From: Nemophila menziesii
Taxonomy: Eukaryota > Streptophyta > Magnoliopsida > Boraginales > Hydrophyllaceae
Length of the DNA: 64,000 bases
Direction: 5' to 3'
Assembly: GCA_029959085.1 (NCBI GenBank)
Contig: JARWIR010000001.1
Location: 63,364,899-63,428,898 of the forward strand
Part shown: in pieces, positions 42,085-53,835 of the stretch
Position numbering within the stretch: position 1 is the stretch's first letter
How the letters are laid out: each line of letters starts with the position of its first letter
Program-made: the position numbers and the translations under genes
Notes under the pieces: model-generated
The model's input: the letters and a program-made list of their open reading frames with translations, nothing else
Database searches by the model: none
Told to the model about the DNA's origin: nothing

Positions 42085-44545
42085 TAAGGTTAAGGTTAAG
42101 GTTAATGTTAGGTTTAAGGTTAAGTTTAAGGTTAAGTTAAGTTCAAGTTTAAGGTCAAGGTTAAGGTTAAGATTAAGGTTTAGATTTAAGTTAAGGTTAA
42201 GGTTAAGGTTAATGTTAGGTTAAGGTTAAGGATAAGGTTAAGGATATGGTTAAGGTTAATAGTTAAGGGGTTGAGGTTAAGTTAAGGAGTAAGGTTAGAA
42301 TTAAGGTCAAAGTTAAGGTCAAAGTTAAGGTAAAGGTTAGCTTAATTTTAAGGTTAAGGTTAAGGTTAATGTTAAGGTTAAGGCTTTGGCTAAGGCTACG
42401 ACTAAGGATATAGTGAAGGCTAAGACTATGGTTAAATTTTAAGTTAAGGTTAAGGTTAAGTTTAAGGTTGAGGTTGAGGTTGAGGTTAAGGTAAGAGTTA
42501 AGGTTAATATTAAGGTTAAGGTTTAAGTTTATTGGTTAAGGGTTAAAATCAAGTTTTGGGTCAAGGTTAAGGTTAAGGTTAAGGTTAAGGTTAAGGTTGA
42601 GAAATTTGGGAAGTTTTGTAAGGAATGGTTTTATATTATAAATTTAAGGTACACGTTAGTATTCTGATATATAATATTAATTTTGAAAAAAATATTTGAT
42701 TAGTTAATATAATATAAACGATCTTGTAATACAAATAAATAAGAATATATGCAATTAAGTTGTGATGCTCATTTGGTCATATTTTAATATTGATAAAAAA
42801 TTAAAAGTTAGGTGTATCCTATTTTATATAGATATCATATTTTGGTTAAGGTAAATTTAAAAATTAAATAATTATTAATTTTTTTTATGATTCAAATATA
42901 AAATGCAAAACTTGGTCTTTTTATAGCAATAATTGTTTTTCTAATTTATACGTGATAGATATTATGTAACATATATAGCTACGTTGAGTATAGAATGACA
43001 CATATTTTATTAAAAATAGAATGCTTAAACATGTCTTTCATGAGTAATCATCTTTCAATTTGATTTATCCGTATGTTTGCTACATATATGAGTTTATATT
43101 AAGATATATTTATTATTAAAACGACACTATTTTTTGAATACTATAAAATGCGATATTAAAGGAAATAAATTTGTTACTTACTTGAGTAAAATATGAGGTA
43201 AAACGGTAAGTATATATATGTTTTTATTTTATATTAATTAATTATGAAAAGAATATGGAAATTATGAGAAGAATAAGGGGTTTTTAAGTATTAAGGTTAA
43301 GGTTTAAGATTTAAGCTTTAAGCTTTAAGGTTCATGGTTCAAGTTAAGATTAATTTTATAATTAAGGTTGAAGTTAAGTTTTAACTTTAAGGTTAAGATA
43401 AAGGTTAAAAAAGTAAAGATGAAGGTGAAGGTGAAAGTTAAATTTAAGGTTTAAGGTTAAGGTATAGGTTAAGGTTTGAGGTTCAAGGTTTAAGGTTTAG
43501 GGTTAAGGTTAATTTTAAGGTAAATTTTTAAGCTTTAAGTTTAAAGTTAAGGTTGAGGTTAAGGTGAAGATAAAGATTAAGGTTTATGGTTTAAAGTTTA
43601 AGGTTTATGTTTAAGGTGTAATATCTAAGGTTATGGTTAAGTTTAAGGTTAAAGTTGAGGTTAATATTATTGTTAAGGTTAAGGGTAAGGGTGAGGGTAA
43701 GGGCGAGGATAAGGTTAACGTTAACAATAAGGTTAAGTTTAAGTTTATGTTTAAGTTTAAGTTTAAGTGTAAGTTGAAGTTTATGTTTAAGTTTAAGTTG
43801 AAGTTTAAGTTTAAGTTTAAGTTTAAGGTTAAGGTTAATGTTAGGTTAGGGTTAAGGTTATTAGTTAAAAAGTTGAGGTTGATGTTAAGGTTAAGGTTAA
43901 GGTTAAGAGGTTAAGGGGTTAAGGGTTAAATTTAAGGTTATTGTTAAGTTTATGGTTATGATCAAGGCTAAGGCTAGGACTAAGGCTACGACTAAGGTTA
44001 GGAATAAGTTTAATACTAAGGCTAAGGCTAAGGCTAAGGCTAAGGCTAAGGCTAAGGCTAAGGCTAAGGCTAAGGTTAAGGCTAAAGGTTAAGTATAAGG
44101 CTAAGGCTAAGGCTAAGGCTACGATTAAGACTAAGTCTAAGGCTACGACTAAGACTAAGGCTAAGGCTAAGGGTAAGGCCAAGGCTAAGGGTAAGGCCAA
44201 GGCTAAGGCTAAGACTACGACTAAGGCTAACGCTAAGGCTAAGGCTAGGTCGGGGGCTAGGGCCAGGGCTAAGGTTAAGGAGAAGGTTAAGGTCAAGTTT
44301 AATGTTAGTGTTAAGTTTAAATTTAAGTTAGAGGTTGATGTTAAGTTTAATTCAAGGTTGAGGTTGAGGTTGAGTTCGAGGTTAAGGTTAAATTTAAGGT
44401 TAAATTTAAGTTAGAGGTTGATGTTAAGTTTAATTCAAAGGTTGAGGTTGAGGTTGACTTTGAGTTTGAGGTTAAGGTTAAAGTTAAGGTTTAGGTTATG
44501 GTTAAGAATTTGGGTTAAGGTTAGAGGTTTGCGGTCACCGTGGAT
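42085..44545 (-). repeat. Hexamer array (GTTAAG on plus strand) with derived sub-arrays
   Basis: The array is degenerate, with homogenised local variants: GGTTAA at 42555-42595, AAGTTT at 43735-43825, GGCTAA at 44015-44070 and 44100-44240, GAGGTT at 44340-44370. It reaches beyond 44545 into the duplicated unit at 45150-45350. An unrelated AT-rich segment (about 42600-43270) interrupts it. On the Helitron sense strand the unit is CTTAAC, the same as in 24020-25215. Confidence 0.93.
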
Positions 44546-44781
44546 CAAATACGAAACTTTTAGAAAAAAAACTTAATGCAATTAATGTGAAGAAATTAAT
44601 TAAGCGACCAAAGACGATCATGCTTGTCTTTTTTGTAGAGGGTCCAACCCGTTTAAAAAAGTACTTTATTATATAGATATAGAGATATAATGAATAATGA
44701 ATGTTAATAGTCAATTATCAAATTATTTTAATTATTAATTATTTTTGAAGTGTTTGTTAATTTTAAATTTGTATATGATAG

Positions 44782-44836
<55 letters not shown>

Positions 44837-46000
44837 CCTATGAATTTTATCTTGACTTTCTAATATTCTATAATTTTTATTGAATGAATCAATATATTTC
44901 TTTTCTTGAAAAATTTATTTTTATAAAGTTGAAATTATTTCTTTCAAAATTATACATGTTTTGACAAAAAAATAAAAGAAATAAAAAATTATTTAAATAT
45001 TGTAATGTAAAGTGATTTTTTTAAAATTTTATATTATATCTAGTTGAACTTTTTTTATAATAAATTTTTTAGTACTTTGTAAATTTTAATAAAAAGGAAT
45101 AAATTTTATATATATGAAAGTTAATTTGAATTCTTATAATTTTATTTTAGAGGTTGATGTTAAGTTTAATTCATAGGTTGAGGTTGAGGTTGAAGTTAAG
45201 GTTAAAGTTAAGGTTAAATTTAAGTTAGAGGTTGATGTTAAGTTTAACTCAAAGGTTGAGGTTGAGCTTGACCTTGAGGTTGAGTTTGAAGTTAAGGTTA
45301 AAGTTAAGGTTTAGATTACGGTTAAGAATTTGGGTTAAGGTTAGAGGTTTGCGGTTTGCGGTCGGCGTTGATCAAATACGGAACTTTTAGATGTCTAATG
45401 GAGTGGGATAAGGGACAATTAAGTTTATATTAGAAAAAAATTTAATGCAATTAATGTGAAAAAATTAATTAAGGGACCAAAGACGATCATGCTTGTCTTT
45501 TTTGTAGAGGGTCCAAACCGTTTAAAAAAGTATTTTATTATATAGATGTAGAGATATAATGAATAATGAATGTTAATGGTCAATTATTAGATTATTTTAA
45601 TTATTAATTATTCTTTAAGTGTTTATTAATTTTAATTTTTTTTTATGATAGACATATATATATTTATAATCCTATGAATTTCATCTTGACTTTCTAATAT
45701 TCTATAATTTTTATTGGATGAATGATATATTGTTTGTCTTGAAAAGTTTATTTTTATACAGTTGAAATGATTTCTTTTAAAATTATACATGATTTGACAA
45801 AAAAAATAAAAGAAAAAAATTTATTTAAATATTGTAATGTAAAGTGATTTTTTATTAGTTTTATATTATATCTAGTTGAACTGTTCTTATAATGAATTTT
45901 GAAAAAATTCTTAAATTTTTTAATACTTTATAAATTTTAATAAAAAGGAATAAATTTTATTTATATGAAGGTTAAATGGATTTTATATTATTTAATATTT
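44320..46000. repeat. 869-bp tandem duplication inside the Helitron
   Basis: Units share AGAGGTTGATGTTAAGTTTA, then AAGACGATCATGCTTGTCTT, GATATAATGAATAATGAATG and ATTTTAATAAAAAGGAATAA in order. Anchors at 44677 and 45546 give the period. Unit 1 contains an (AT)n tract (44788-44833) that unit 2 lacks, and unit 2 contains about 30 bp (ATGTCTAATGGAGTGGGATA...) that unit 1 lacks. Confidence 0.88.
44788..44833. repeat. (AT)n microsatellite
   Basis: About 23 units, absent at the matching position of the second duplicate. Confidence 0.95.
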
Positions 46001-46165
46001 TCATGCATATGTGTATATAATAAATATAATAAATAAAAGAATGAGAAAAATAGAGAAATTATGAGCCAAATGGGGGGATTATAAGCCAAATGGGGGAATT
46101 ATGAGACGAATGGGGAAGTTTGAGGATAAATAGGAAGAGTTAGGTTTCATTCTGCTTTATTATAT

Positions 46166-46168
<3 letters not shown>

Positions 46169-46257
<89 letters not shown>
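46169..46257. repeat. (TA)n microsatellite, host of the Helitron
   Basis: About 44 units; continuation of 42012-42031. Confidence 0.95.
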
Positions 46258-46260
<3 letters not shown>

Positions 46261-46529
46261 TTGAATTTAAAGTTTCATTTATTTTACATTTGTAGGTTTT
46301 GTCAAAAGTATTTTTTATATATTTTTATTTTTAAAATATATTGTTAGGTTGTTTTATTTTAAAATTTTATCAAACAATAGAGGATGTGTATTAATTGAAA
46401 AATTAGTCGCTTATATCGTGGATGAGGAATTTGGTAAACAATTCTAAAATCCAATTTTTAACGAATATGGATATGGTCACAACTTTTTGTAATGAATATG
46501 AATGTGGTTATGACATTTTTTAACAATAG

Positions 46530-47239
46530 CTTATCCAATATCATTCTTAAATAAATATATACTAATTTTATTAATATTTGATCCAAAAGATACAGAAATA
46601 CAATCGGATATCCACATTATAAACAACTCTACAATAAATTTTAAAACACATGGTATTAGGTTCTCACATAAAATGTCATACATGATTAAGCTTAAATTGT
46701 GAGATTTGGTTAAGTCCACTAAATTATAGTTTTATTTTATGAGACATATGATCTAGGGTTTTAATAATCAGTCAAACTCGTAAATCATACACGAATTAAT
46801 TAATATTGAGAATAAAAGAGGAGATAAGTGGAAGGGTATTTGAGGCTATAAATGAGTTGCTTAATTCATCGGAGTGTGTAATTATCCTTCCAAATCTTTA
46901 CTATGTTGTATTTTTAGTTTTCTATGTATATGGGGAATGGGAGAATGAACTAAGTGTATGATCTAGGAACCATAAACCCTTTTTATAACTGAATGTACAT
47001 AAAGATAAGAATGAGAATTTATTAACCGTTAGTAACGTCTTATATTTCTTGTTGGACCCCTCATTAATTTATAATAACTTAATAGTATTTACACATTAAT
47101 CTCATGACACTTTTATAACCCTAATTAAATTATAATCCTTATTAAACCTTTAATTGGATTAAACTTTAGGATAAAACTACACATTTGACACATTCGATAT
47201 TTACATATGTGATCCCATAATTATTGGATTTTTCCAACA
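46530..47239 (-). repeat. 3' LTR of a Ty1/copia element (far edge approximate)
   Basis: On the minus strand, AAGTGGGAGATTGTTGGAAA at about 47248-47229 is the classic copia junction of polypurine tract (GTGGGAGAT) and LTR start (TGTTGG). Downstream sequence is non-coding and AT-rich to about 46530. I could not fix the LTR end or find a second LTR. Confidence 0.6.
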
Positions 47240-47639
47240 ATCTCCCACTTAGGACACATATGTTACTTTATGAGTGTGTGAAAAAGTATGAGAGCTCCAA
47301 TATGCTATCATATATAGGGGTACATCCTAAAAAATCGTGTCCATCAACTATAACAATTCTAGACTATAGAACTTATGTCACTTTTACCGCAACTAAATCC
47401 ATCAATAATCATATATACCAACATAATAAAATGACATAGATAAATCATGGATGTGTAGCTTGGAAATTACATGTAATATGGTCTAAAAGGCCTATTTACT
47501 ACTAGTCCGACTTTAAACCTTTGTGAGATTAAACATAGTTGAATTGGCATAGTGTAAAAGAACTAAATGCTTTACTATATCCAGATACATGTTGTGTCTA
47601 AATTAAAAAATAAATAAATAACACTTAAACTCTTACTAT

Positions 47640-48900
47640 GCCATAACATCTTCATGAAAAACAAGACCCATATGAGCATTATACTTATGAGACACTTTGG
47701 GAGGTAATCCTTTAGTAAGCAGATCCAAAATCATGGAGTTTATTCCAATATTCTCTATAGATATATGTCCACTCTATACTATATCCTTCATAACAAGTAA
47801 CTGTATATCAATATGTTTTGACTTTGATGAGTTCTTATTGTTTTTTTGATATATCACTGTTGGTTTGTTATCACAATATAACTTGAGTAGTCTTTCTATA
47901 TTTCCCAAAATGTGCAACCTAGTGATAAAAATCAAATCCAAATTCCTTGATTAGATGCCTCATATCATGATACAAGATCTAACTCCATAATGGAAGAAGA
48001 TACAAGTGTTTGCTTGGAACTCTTCCAGAAAAATAGCTCCTACAACAAAGAAATATATGTAGCCTGATGTAGATTTATTACTATCCTGATATCCCACAAA
48101 ATCAGAATCTAAATACCCAATCATATCCAACTAACTTTATTTCTTATAAGTGGACATAAAATATTCTTTTCTTTTCAAGTATCTCATTACCTGATTGGTT
48201 GCTTTCTAATGTTCCATACCAGGGTTGCTAAGATATCAGTCTAGCGTACCAACAATGTATACAATATTCGGACGTGTACACACTTGATCATATATTAGAA
48301 TACCAACTGTTGATGCATAGGGAATCTTCTATATCTCTTAAATTTTAAGGTTTCCTTTAATGCATTGACTCAAACTGAATTTGACTCCTTTGTCGATAGC
48401 GTGTCACCTGGCCTACTGTCTTGCATTCCAAATATTATAATTACTTTGTCGATATAGCTCTATATGATGATATGACGATGCCCTAAGAACGATCAAGGCG
48501 TATTTAGATTTTCAATACAATATAGGGGGATCCTAAATCTTTCATCTTAAAATTCTTTGAAAAAAACTTGGTTTCGTGCAAAATGCCTATATCATTAGTT
48601 GTAAGTAGTATGTCATTGACATACAAAACTAGGAATATGAACTTTATCCCACTGACACGTAAAAAACACAATCATCTACTGCATGTATCAAAACCAAAAG
48701 AGATAATCGCTTGACGAAACTTGTTGTACCATTGACAATAAGCTTGTTTGAGTCCATAGATGGATTTATTTGATTTGTAAATCATATTATGTTGATATAC
48801 CTACACAAATTTTTTGGATGAACCATATAAATTATCTCATAAATTTCTCCATTCAAGAACATTGTTTTAACATCCATAGGATTTACCAAATTGCATTAAA
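47640..48900 (-). pseudogene. Ty1/copia pol remnant: reverse transcriptase and RNase H
   Basis: Minus-strand order with frame changes: MDVKTMFLNGEIYE (about 48880-48840), KSIYGLKQA..QWYNKF (about 48770-48710), FLVLYVNDIL (about 48630-48600; normally Y-V-D-D), SNPGMEH (about 48230), MIGYLDSDFVGYQDSNKST, then SGYIYF (about 48130-48050), LYCDNKPTVIYQKNNKNSSK, then SKHIDIQ (about 47880-47800), LTKGLPPKV..AHMG (about 47720-47660). These are the conserved copia reverse transcriptase and RNase H motifs in the right order. The Y-V-D-D aspartate is Asn, and stops and shifts are frequent. Gag, protease and integrase are not present upstream. Confidence 0.88.
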
Positions 48901-49180
48901 ATAAAAAAAATAGTAATTTAGGGTCTGTACAAAGTGCAAACCCAAGCTATGGGATGATTAGTTCATCATTAAAAAAATAAATTAAAGAATAAAAATATTA
49001 GAAACATAGTTAAGCTAAGAATCTAATGCAAATTACCCTAATGGTAGTGGTGGAATGACGCGGAAGTGTTGTTGTGACGCTCTAGCTTTTGTTGCTTCCT
49101 CCTCTAATCGACTTGCTCTCTTTTTGGTGGAAAATTATGAATAAAACTAAGCAAAGACTTGTATATAAAGTCAATATATA
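48901..49180 (-). repeat. Antisense LTR fragment (gypsy LTR-like)
   Basis: The reverse complement contains GATGAACTAATCATCCCATAG and CTTGGGTTTGCA, matching the ATATGAACTAATTTTCCCATAG..CTTGGGTTTGCA block inside the 16132 and 49649 LTRs, preceded by a CTAATTACT-like stretch. Only a few hundred bp can be aligned by eye. Confidence 0.5.
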
Positions 49181-49648
49181 TATGGGTCATGGGCTTCATT
49201 TAAATTACCTCATACAATCTAAACAAATTTCCTTCCCAAGAGTCGGCTTGTTCAAATCACGCTAGCTCTGAAATTAATAATTTATTTGTTTCAGCTCCAA
49301 GCCACAAACCGTCAGCGACCATGCATTCCTACTTAGTATCCTATATGGATATAAAAGGGATCCTCCAAATTATTTGTCAATTTTCACGTGGCATTGAAAA
49401 CAATTCGCTTTCTACATCTGGCCATCAATTCTTGCACTCTCTAAAAACAACTTCTTTGTCCTTTAAATGTTGCTTTCCAATTTGATATTCTTTACTCGAC
49501 TTATTATTAATGCTTTGGAATCTGCTATCATCCTTGTAACTAAGAGCTTCACACTTACCACACAAATTACACCTAAAATCCTCTAAAAGTAACAAGTCTC
49601 CAAAACTAGTCATGGAACAAGAATATATCAAATAATAAGGAAAACGAC
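49181..49648. other. Spacer, nothing recognised
   Basis: No coding domain or repeat end recognised. The short minus-strand frame (49631-49425) has no family I know. Confidence 0.35.
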
Positions 49649-51244
49649 TGATGTCTCCCTATTTATGATGATTTAATCCACTCATGAGACATCATTTTAG
49701 GTGTAATTGATTAATTAGTTTGGATTTTTCCCATTATTAGATATTTTCTTATTTCATGTCTTGATTTGAAATATTATTACTTTTAGAGCATATTTGATTT
49801 GATTTGTGTGTTAATGTGAAGCTCTTAAGGTTTATGAAAATAAATTAGATGCCAAATAAATTATATGAAGATAAGGAAAGAAGATCCAGGAGAAATCGGG
49901 AGATAAAAGGAAACAAAGTCAAAATAGGAAAAGAAAAGTTGTCAAATAAATCTGAATTTCTGCAGCTACATCCATAAAAGTGAAGATAACTCCAAATACG
50001 CTGCGATTTTGGAGGGTCCAATTAAGAGTTAGATATATCTTTCTGATGCAATTCTTTTGATATCTAGTGGGTGAAATTTGGTCCAGTAACGAAAGAGATA
50101 TGGTCAAAACAAGACAGCAGTAATTATCCTTATCTATTACGAATTTGAGTTGGACTTGGACTCTAATTACTTGCCTTCTACTCCAAGATTTCGAACTAAA
50201 GTTAGAAAACACCTATAAATACACCCTTTTATCATTGTAAACATGTCTTTGCTCAGCCTATTATTATTATTACTCTTAGAATTCATCAATTGAAGTAAGA
50301 AGACCTGTAGAGAGGAAGACAAGAAGTTGGAAAGTAGCAAACTCCTCTTCTCCATCATCTCCCTCTATCATTAGGGAAAATTGTATTAGATTCTTTAGAT
50401 TATCCTTGCTTCTAATTACTTTTATCAGTAGTTTATTTCTATGTCTTTAGATATGAACTAATTTTACCACAACTTGGGTTTGCATATGTATTATCTTTGA
50501 TTTCTAATTCTCATTTGTTTTCACGTTATTTAGGAAAAACGTTTTTAAATTGATTCTAGCTACTTAACATATATAATTGTTTTATGTGATTTGATGTATT
50601 GACTGTTGTTCTTGTTGTTGCAAACGTATAGCTACCCAATTAATAGTAGTTGGATGGTCACCCGAAAGGGGTGTCTAATTGTTGAAACACCACATAAGCG
50701 TCCAGTGTGCGGTAGTGATCCGGAAGGGCTTGCCTAACTAGATAGTCATTAGGGTTTGAAATTAACCATCGATCACTGCGTAGGGTCCCCTTACCCAAGT
50801 CCCCTGGTAATTGTTAGGTCGCCACTTAAGTCCACCCGGAAGGGGGTTAGGAGGAATATAGAATCCTGGCTATTTATATAAGAGCTTTAATCACCCTTAT
50901 AGCTAGATTCTGAATTAGAAGGATAACTGCATACTAGCAACCCTAAGCTATATTTCGCATGTCCAATTTTTATTATATTATTTATTTGCATTATTATCTT
51001 TTCTATCCAAAAACCAAATAAATATTATTTCTTTTAATTTTCATTTCACAAGTAGATTCTCATACACTTCGTTATATACACAAGTAGATCTAACAGATCA
51101 AATCCCTGCGAACGAACTTTACATATAACTAAACTTACAACCGATCTATAATACTTACAGTGAGTTTCTCGTGGTAGTCGAGGGTGTGTCCTTTATTATT
51201 ATCTTTATTTATTTTATTTATTTATCACACGTTTTCCCTCATCA
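49649..51244 (+). repeat. 5' LTR, 1596 bp
   Basis: Starts TGATGTCTCC and ends CCCTCATCA just before the primer site. The TGATGTCTCC...GAGACATCA inverted repeat at its start is intact over nine pairs. Collinear with 55283-56863 but with many substitutions and small indels between them. Confidence 0.88.
50214..50221 (+). promoter_or_regulatory. TATA box of 5' LTR
   Basis: CACCTATAAATACACC, followed by the conserved ATTGTAAACATGTCTTTGCTCA. Confidence 0.65.
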
Positions 51245-51249
51245 AGTTT

Positions 51250-51267
51250 TGGGGCCGCTGCCTGGGA
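51250..51267 (+). promoter_or_regulatory. Primer-binding site, Asp-tRNA-like
   Basis: TGGGGCCGCTGCCTGGGA, five bases after the LTR end, differs at few positions from TGGCGCCGTTGCCGGGGA, the known plant Asp-tRNA-complementary primer site of Athila/Tat elements. Confidence 0.75.
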
Positions 51268-51371
51268 CTTATCTTTAATTTGGTTTATTTGTGTTTATTT
51301 AGTGTAGAATTTTTTATTTGTTTTAAGTTTTACGCGTTTTTCTTTTTAGTCTCTTCTCAGGTTTCTTAGGT

Positions 51372-52046
51372 ATGGAGAATTATTACGCACCAATTATGCA
51401 CGGGGCCCGAAGCCAGAAATTTTATGAATCTAGAATGACAGATTACAGAAGGACGAAGCAAGAGTGCAAACCATAGATGACTTTATGAAACCAACAACAA
51501 GCACCATACAATGCATTATTTAAGAATTCATAAGAACTTCGAGGAATTGGACACTTTAAAGGTGAAGGTCACTCAAGTAACCAGTTCTTTTCTGAAATTC
51601 CAACAAGATCTTCCACAATTAATCAAGTAATAATAGAAGATCAAGCTCCAAAGGCACAACCTCCTCAACCCAAATAAAGTGACACCAAGATCAATGCTAC
51701 CACAGTACAACTCATGCACCAACAAATTCAAGTGATGGAGCAGAGATTAACGCAAGTCACTACAATCGATCAACCATTACAACAAAACTTACATATGAAA
51801 CTGGCGGATAGCAATGTTGGGTTCAAGGATTCAATCATAAAAGAACCAACCAAGCTTAGATTAGATGAGGTAATTGTTAAGAATCAAGAGGGGAAAGAGG
51901 TTGAGAAAGAGTTCAAGCATGTGGTTAGAAAAGATGAAAAAGAGACTAAAGAAGAAGAGACAACTGCACAAAAGGTGCAAGAAGAAGAAAGTAAGGTGGA
52001 ACCACCACCTACACAACCATCATCACCAATCAAGTTGAATTCTAAT
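51372..52046 (+). pseudogene. Gag remnant: short N-terminus plus coiled-coil and charged linker
   Basis: A first ATG at 51372 (MENYYAPIMHGARSQKFYES) lies 100 bp after the primer site, where gag should start. The frame breaks near 51475. The coiled-coil and charged part (MHQQIQVMEQRLTQVTTIDQ, then EGKEVEKEFKHVVRKDEKET, PPPTQPSSP) is open from 51714 to 52046. A one-base difference near 52037 shifts the frame relative to copy 1, in which the linker reads on into the integrase tail. No zinc knuckle or protease seen. The gag call rests on position and composition. Confidence 0.6.
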
Positions 52047-52059
52047 TGAGGTAAGAATT

Positions 52060-52465
52060 GAAGATTGGGATTGTGAGGATGAGGTTGAAAGAATTCATGA
52101 GGGAACCGTGACTCTCCGAACTGAAAAAGAATCCAGGACTTTCCATTTTGTGAAAGGAAAGATTGAGAAGTCACGAGGGATCCCAACACACCAAGTTGTG
52201 ACCAAGGAAGCTAAAAAGAAAGTCCAAAATAAACCCGTGAATAAGAGAATTAAAATTGAGTTTGGGGTTGGTGACGAGGTTGCTTGGAAAGCCCCTAAGC
52301 GTGAGAATAGACGACGGGGATTCAAGAATTCATGGATGGGTTTGTTTGTTGTTACAAGAGTTGTATCTCCAAAATGAATTGAAATCCAAGCTAAGAAGGT
52401 CACAAACTTCGGATAGTAGATGTGCATAGCCTAACCCACTGTTGGGGAGGCTATATAATCAAGAA
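52060..52465 (+). pseudogene. Integrase C-terminal remnant
   Basis: TLRTEKESRTFHFVKGKIEK, then IEFGVGDEVAWKAPKR and SWMGLFVVTRVVSPK. A CGG-to-TGA-type stop at 52375 and a missing base in the following Lys/Gly codons break the rest (IEIQAKK..HKLRIVDVHS in copy 1). The same gag-to-integrase junction occurs in copy 1, so the internal deletion predates both insertions. Confidence 0.6.
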
Positions 52466-52704
52466 ATAATCGAGGTATCACGTCGAACTTTAATAGACGT
52501 TAAACAAAAGTGTTTTCTAGGAGACATCACATAGTATTTTATGTTTTTTCTTTTTGTTTAGATTAGTGATTTTATGTGTTTTTAAGTGTATATTGTAGTA
52601 ATGGGGAAGGTATGAGTGTTTTTGATTTGTAGGTATGCAAAGGTTCGAGTTTGGAGTGAAAAATTGGAAAAAAATTGGAGTTAAAAAGTGTTGGAAGGAA
52701 CCAT

Positions 52705-53190
52705 TTCGAGGTACACTGCACCTATCAGCGGTACAAATTGGCCAAAACTTCAAACGGGCATAACTTTGCGCTCGGGTATCGTAATTCACTTTTTCTCGAG
52801 TCTAAGTCACATATTTTTTTGAGATCTATCCAATGGATTAGATAACACCTATTTAGTGATAAAATGAATAATCAGAATCCAACAGTATCATGCCGAGAGC
52901 AAACTGTCACCACTGTTAAGAAATAAGGTTACATGCCGAGAACAAGAGGTACCCTGCAGTACACCACAACTCACCCACGGTGCACCGCACGATGAGAAAC
53001 CGTCACCACTGTACAAGGATTAGGTTCGATTACGAGATGAAGCACATATCATGCGGTACACCGCAACCTGCCCGCGGTGCACCGCACCCCAAAACCGTAT
53101 CGACCTTCGCGTAAGATCGCGACAGTGGGGTAAACAATACAAAGTTGCGGTACAACGCACCCTTACCCCAGTGCACCGCACGACACCGTC
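52705..53190. repeat. Palindrome cluster GCGGTRCACCGC (copy 2)
   Basis: Words at about 52709 (GAGGTACACTGCACC), 52957 (GCAGTACACCACAAC), 52977 (ACGGTGCACCGCACG), 53054 (GCGGTACACCGCAAC), 53074 (GCGGTGCACCGCACC), 53147 (GCGGTACAACGCACC) and 53168 (CAGTGCACCGCACG). Three pairs are spaced 20-21 bp start to start, as in copy 1 (13948/13968, 13812/13832). Confidence 0.85.
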
Positions 53191-53835
53191 TGAAAAAGGA
53201 AAAAGAGAAGGATATTTATATCTATTTCAAAAATTATAAACCTTAAGCCTCTCTTTCTTTCCCAAAGCACCCAAACTCCATGAAACACCATTAAAGCTTT
53301 ACCAAACCTCTACCCCACATCAAAACACTACCATATCACCATATTCTTATTCGAATCCTTCCCTACATCCTTCTAAATAAGAATCAAACACCCAAATCAT
53401 TCTAAAACACCTAGAATCAAGATCAAGAATTTTCCAAAAACCTTTTTCACATTTTCTTAAACCTTTCTTAATCATAAAATATTTCATTGTACCCATGTAA
53501 TGTTTGTAGTTCTTACGGAGGCCTACATATATGATTACCCCATTAGAGTGATAGAGAAGAATCAAAGAAAGGTATTGTATTGGGAGAAAGCGAGAATAAA
53601 GTGGAAGAAAAAGATAAGTGAAAGATTTCTATAGTTGTATATTTGATTGGGATGGAACACAAGAGGAGGTAAGGGAATGTGAAATTGGTGAAGTTTTCAT
53701 ACAAGTAAAGTAGTGCACCTTATATTGGGTATTGATTATGCGACGACATAGCCTCGAAGAGTATGTTTTCTTTCTACCTTACCATTTCTTTATATGCAAT
53801 ATTTGTTGCTTCAAATTTTCTTATCGAGTCTTTTT

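Larger units (their letters stand above)
42032..46168 (-). mobile_element. Minus-strand non-autonomous Helitron carrying the hexamer array
   Basis: Read on the minus strand: 5' TCTATATAATAAAGCAGAATG at 46168, and a 3' hairpin GTGCCTTAAGGCAC (42058-42045), 9 bp, then CTAG at 42035-42032, with host A/T at both sides. The host is a TA microsatellite. No Rep or helicase coding. The interior is an 869-bp tandem duplication (about 44300-46000) and about 2.4 kb of hexamer-derived array. Two further 5'-end-like sequences (TCTATATAATAAAGTACT at 44677 and TCTATATAATAAAATACT at 45546) lie inside, so several 5' ends share one 3' end. Confidence 0.85.
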
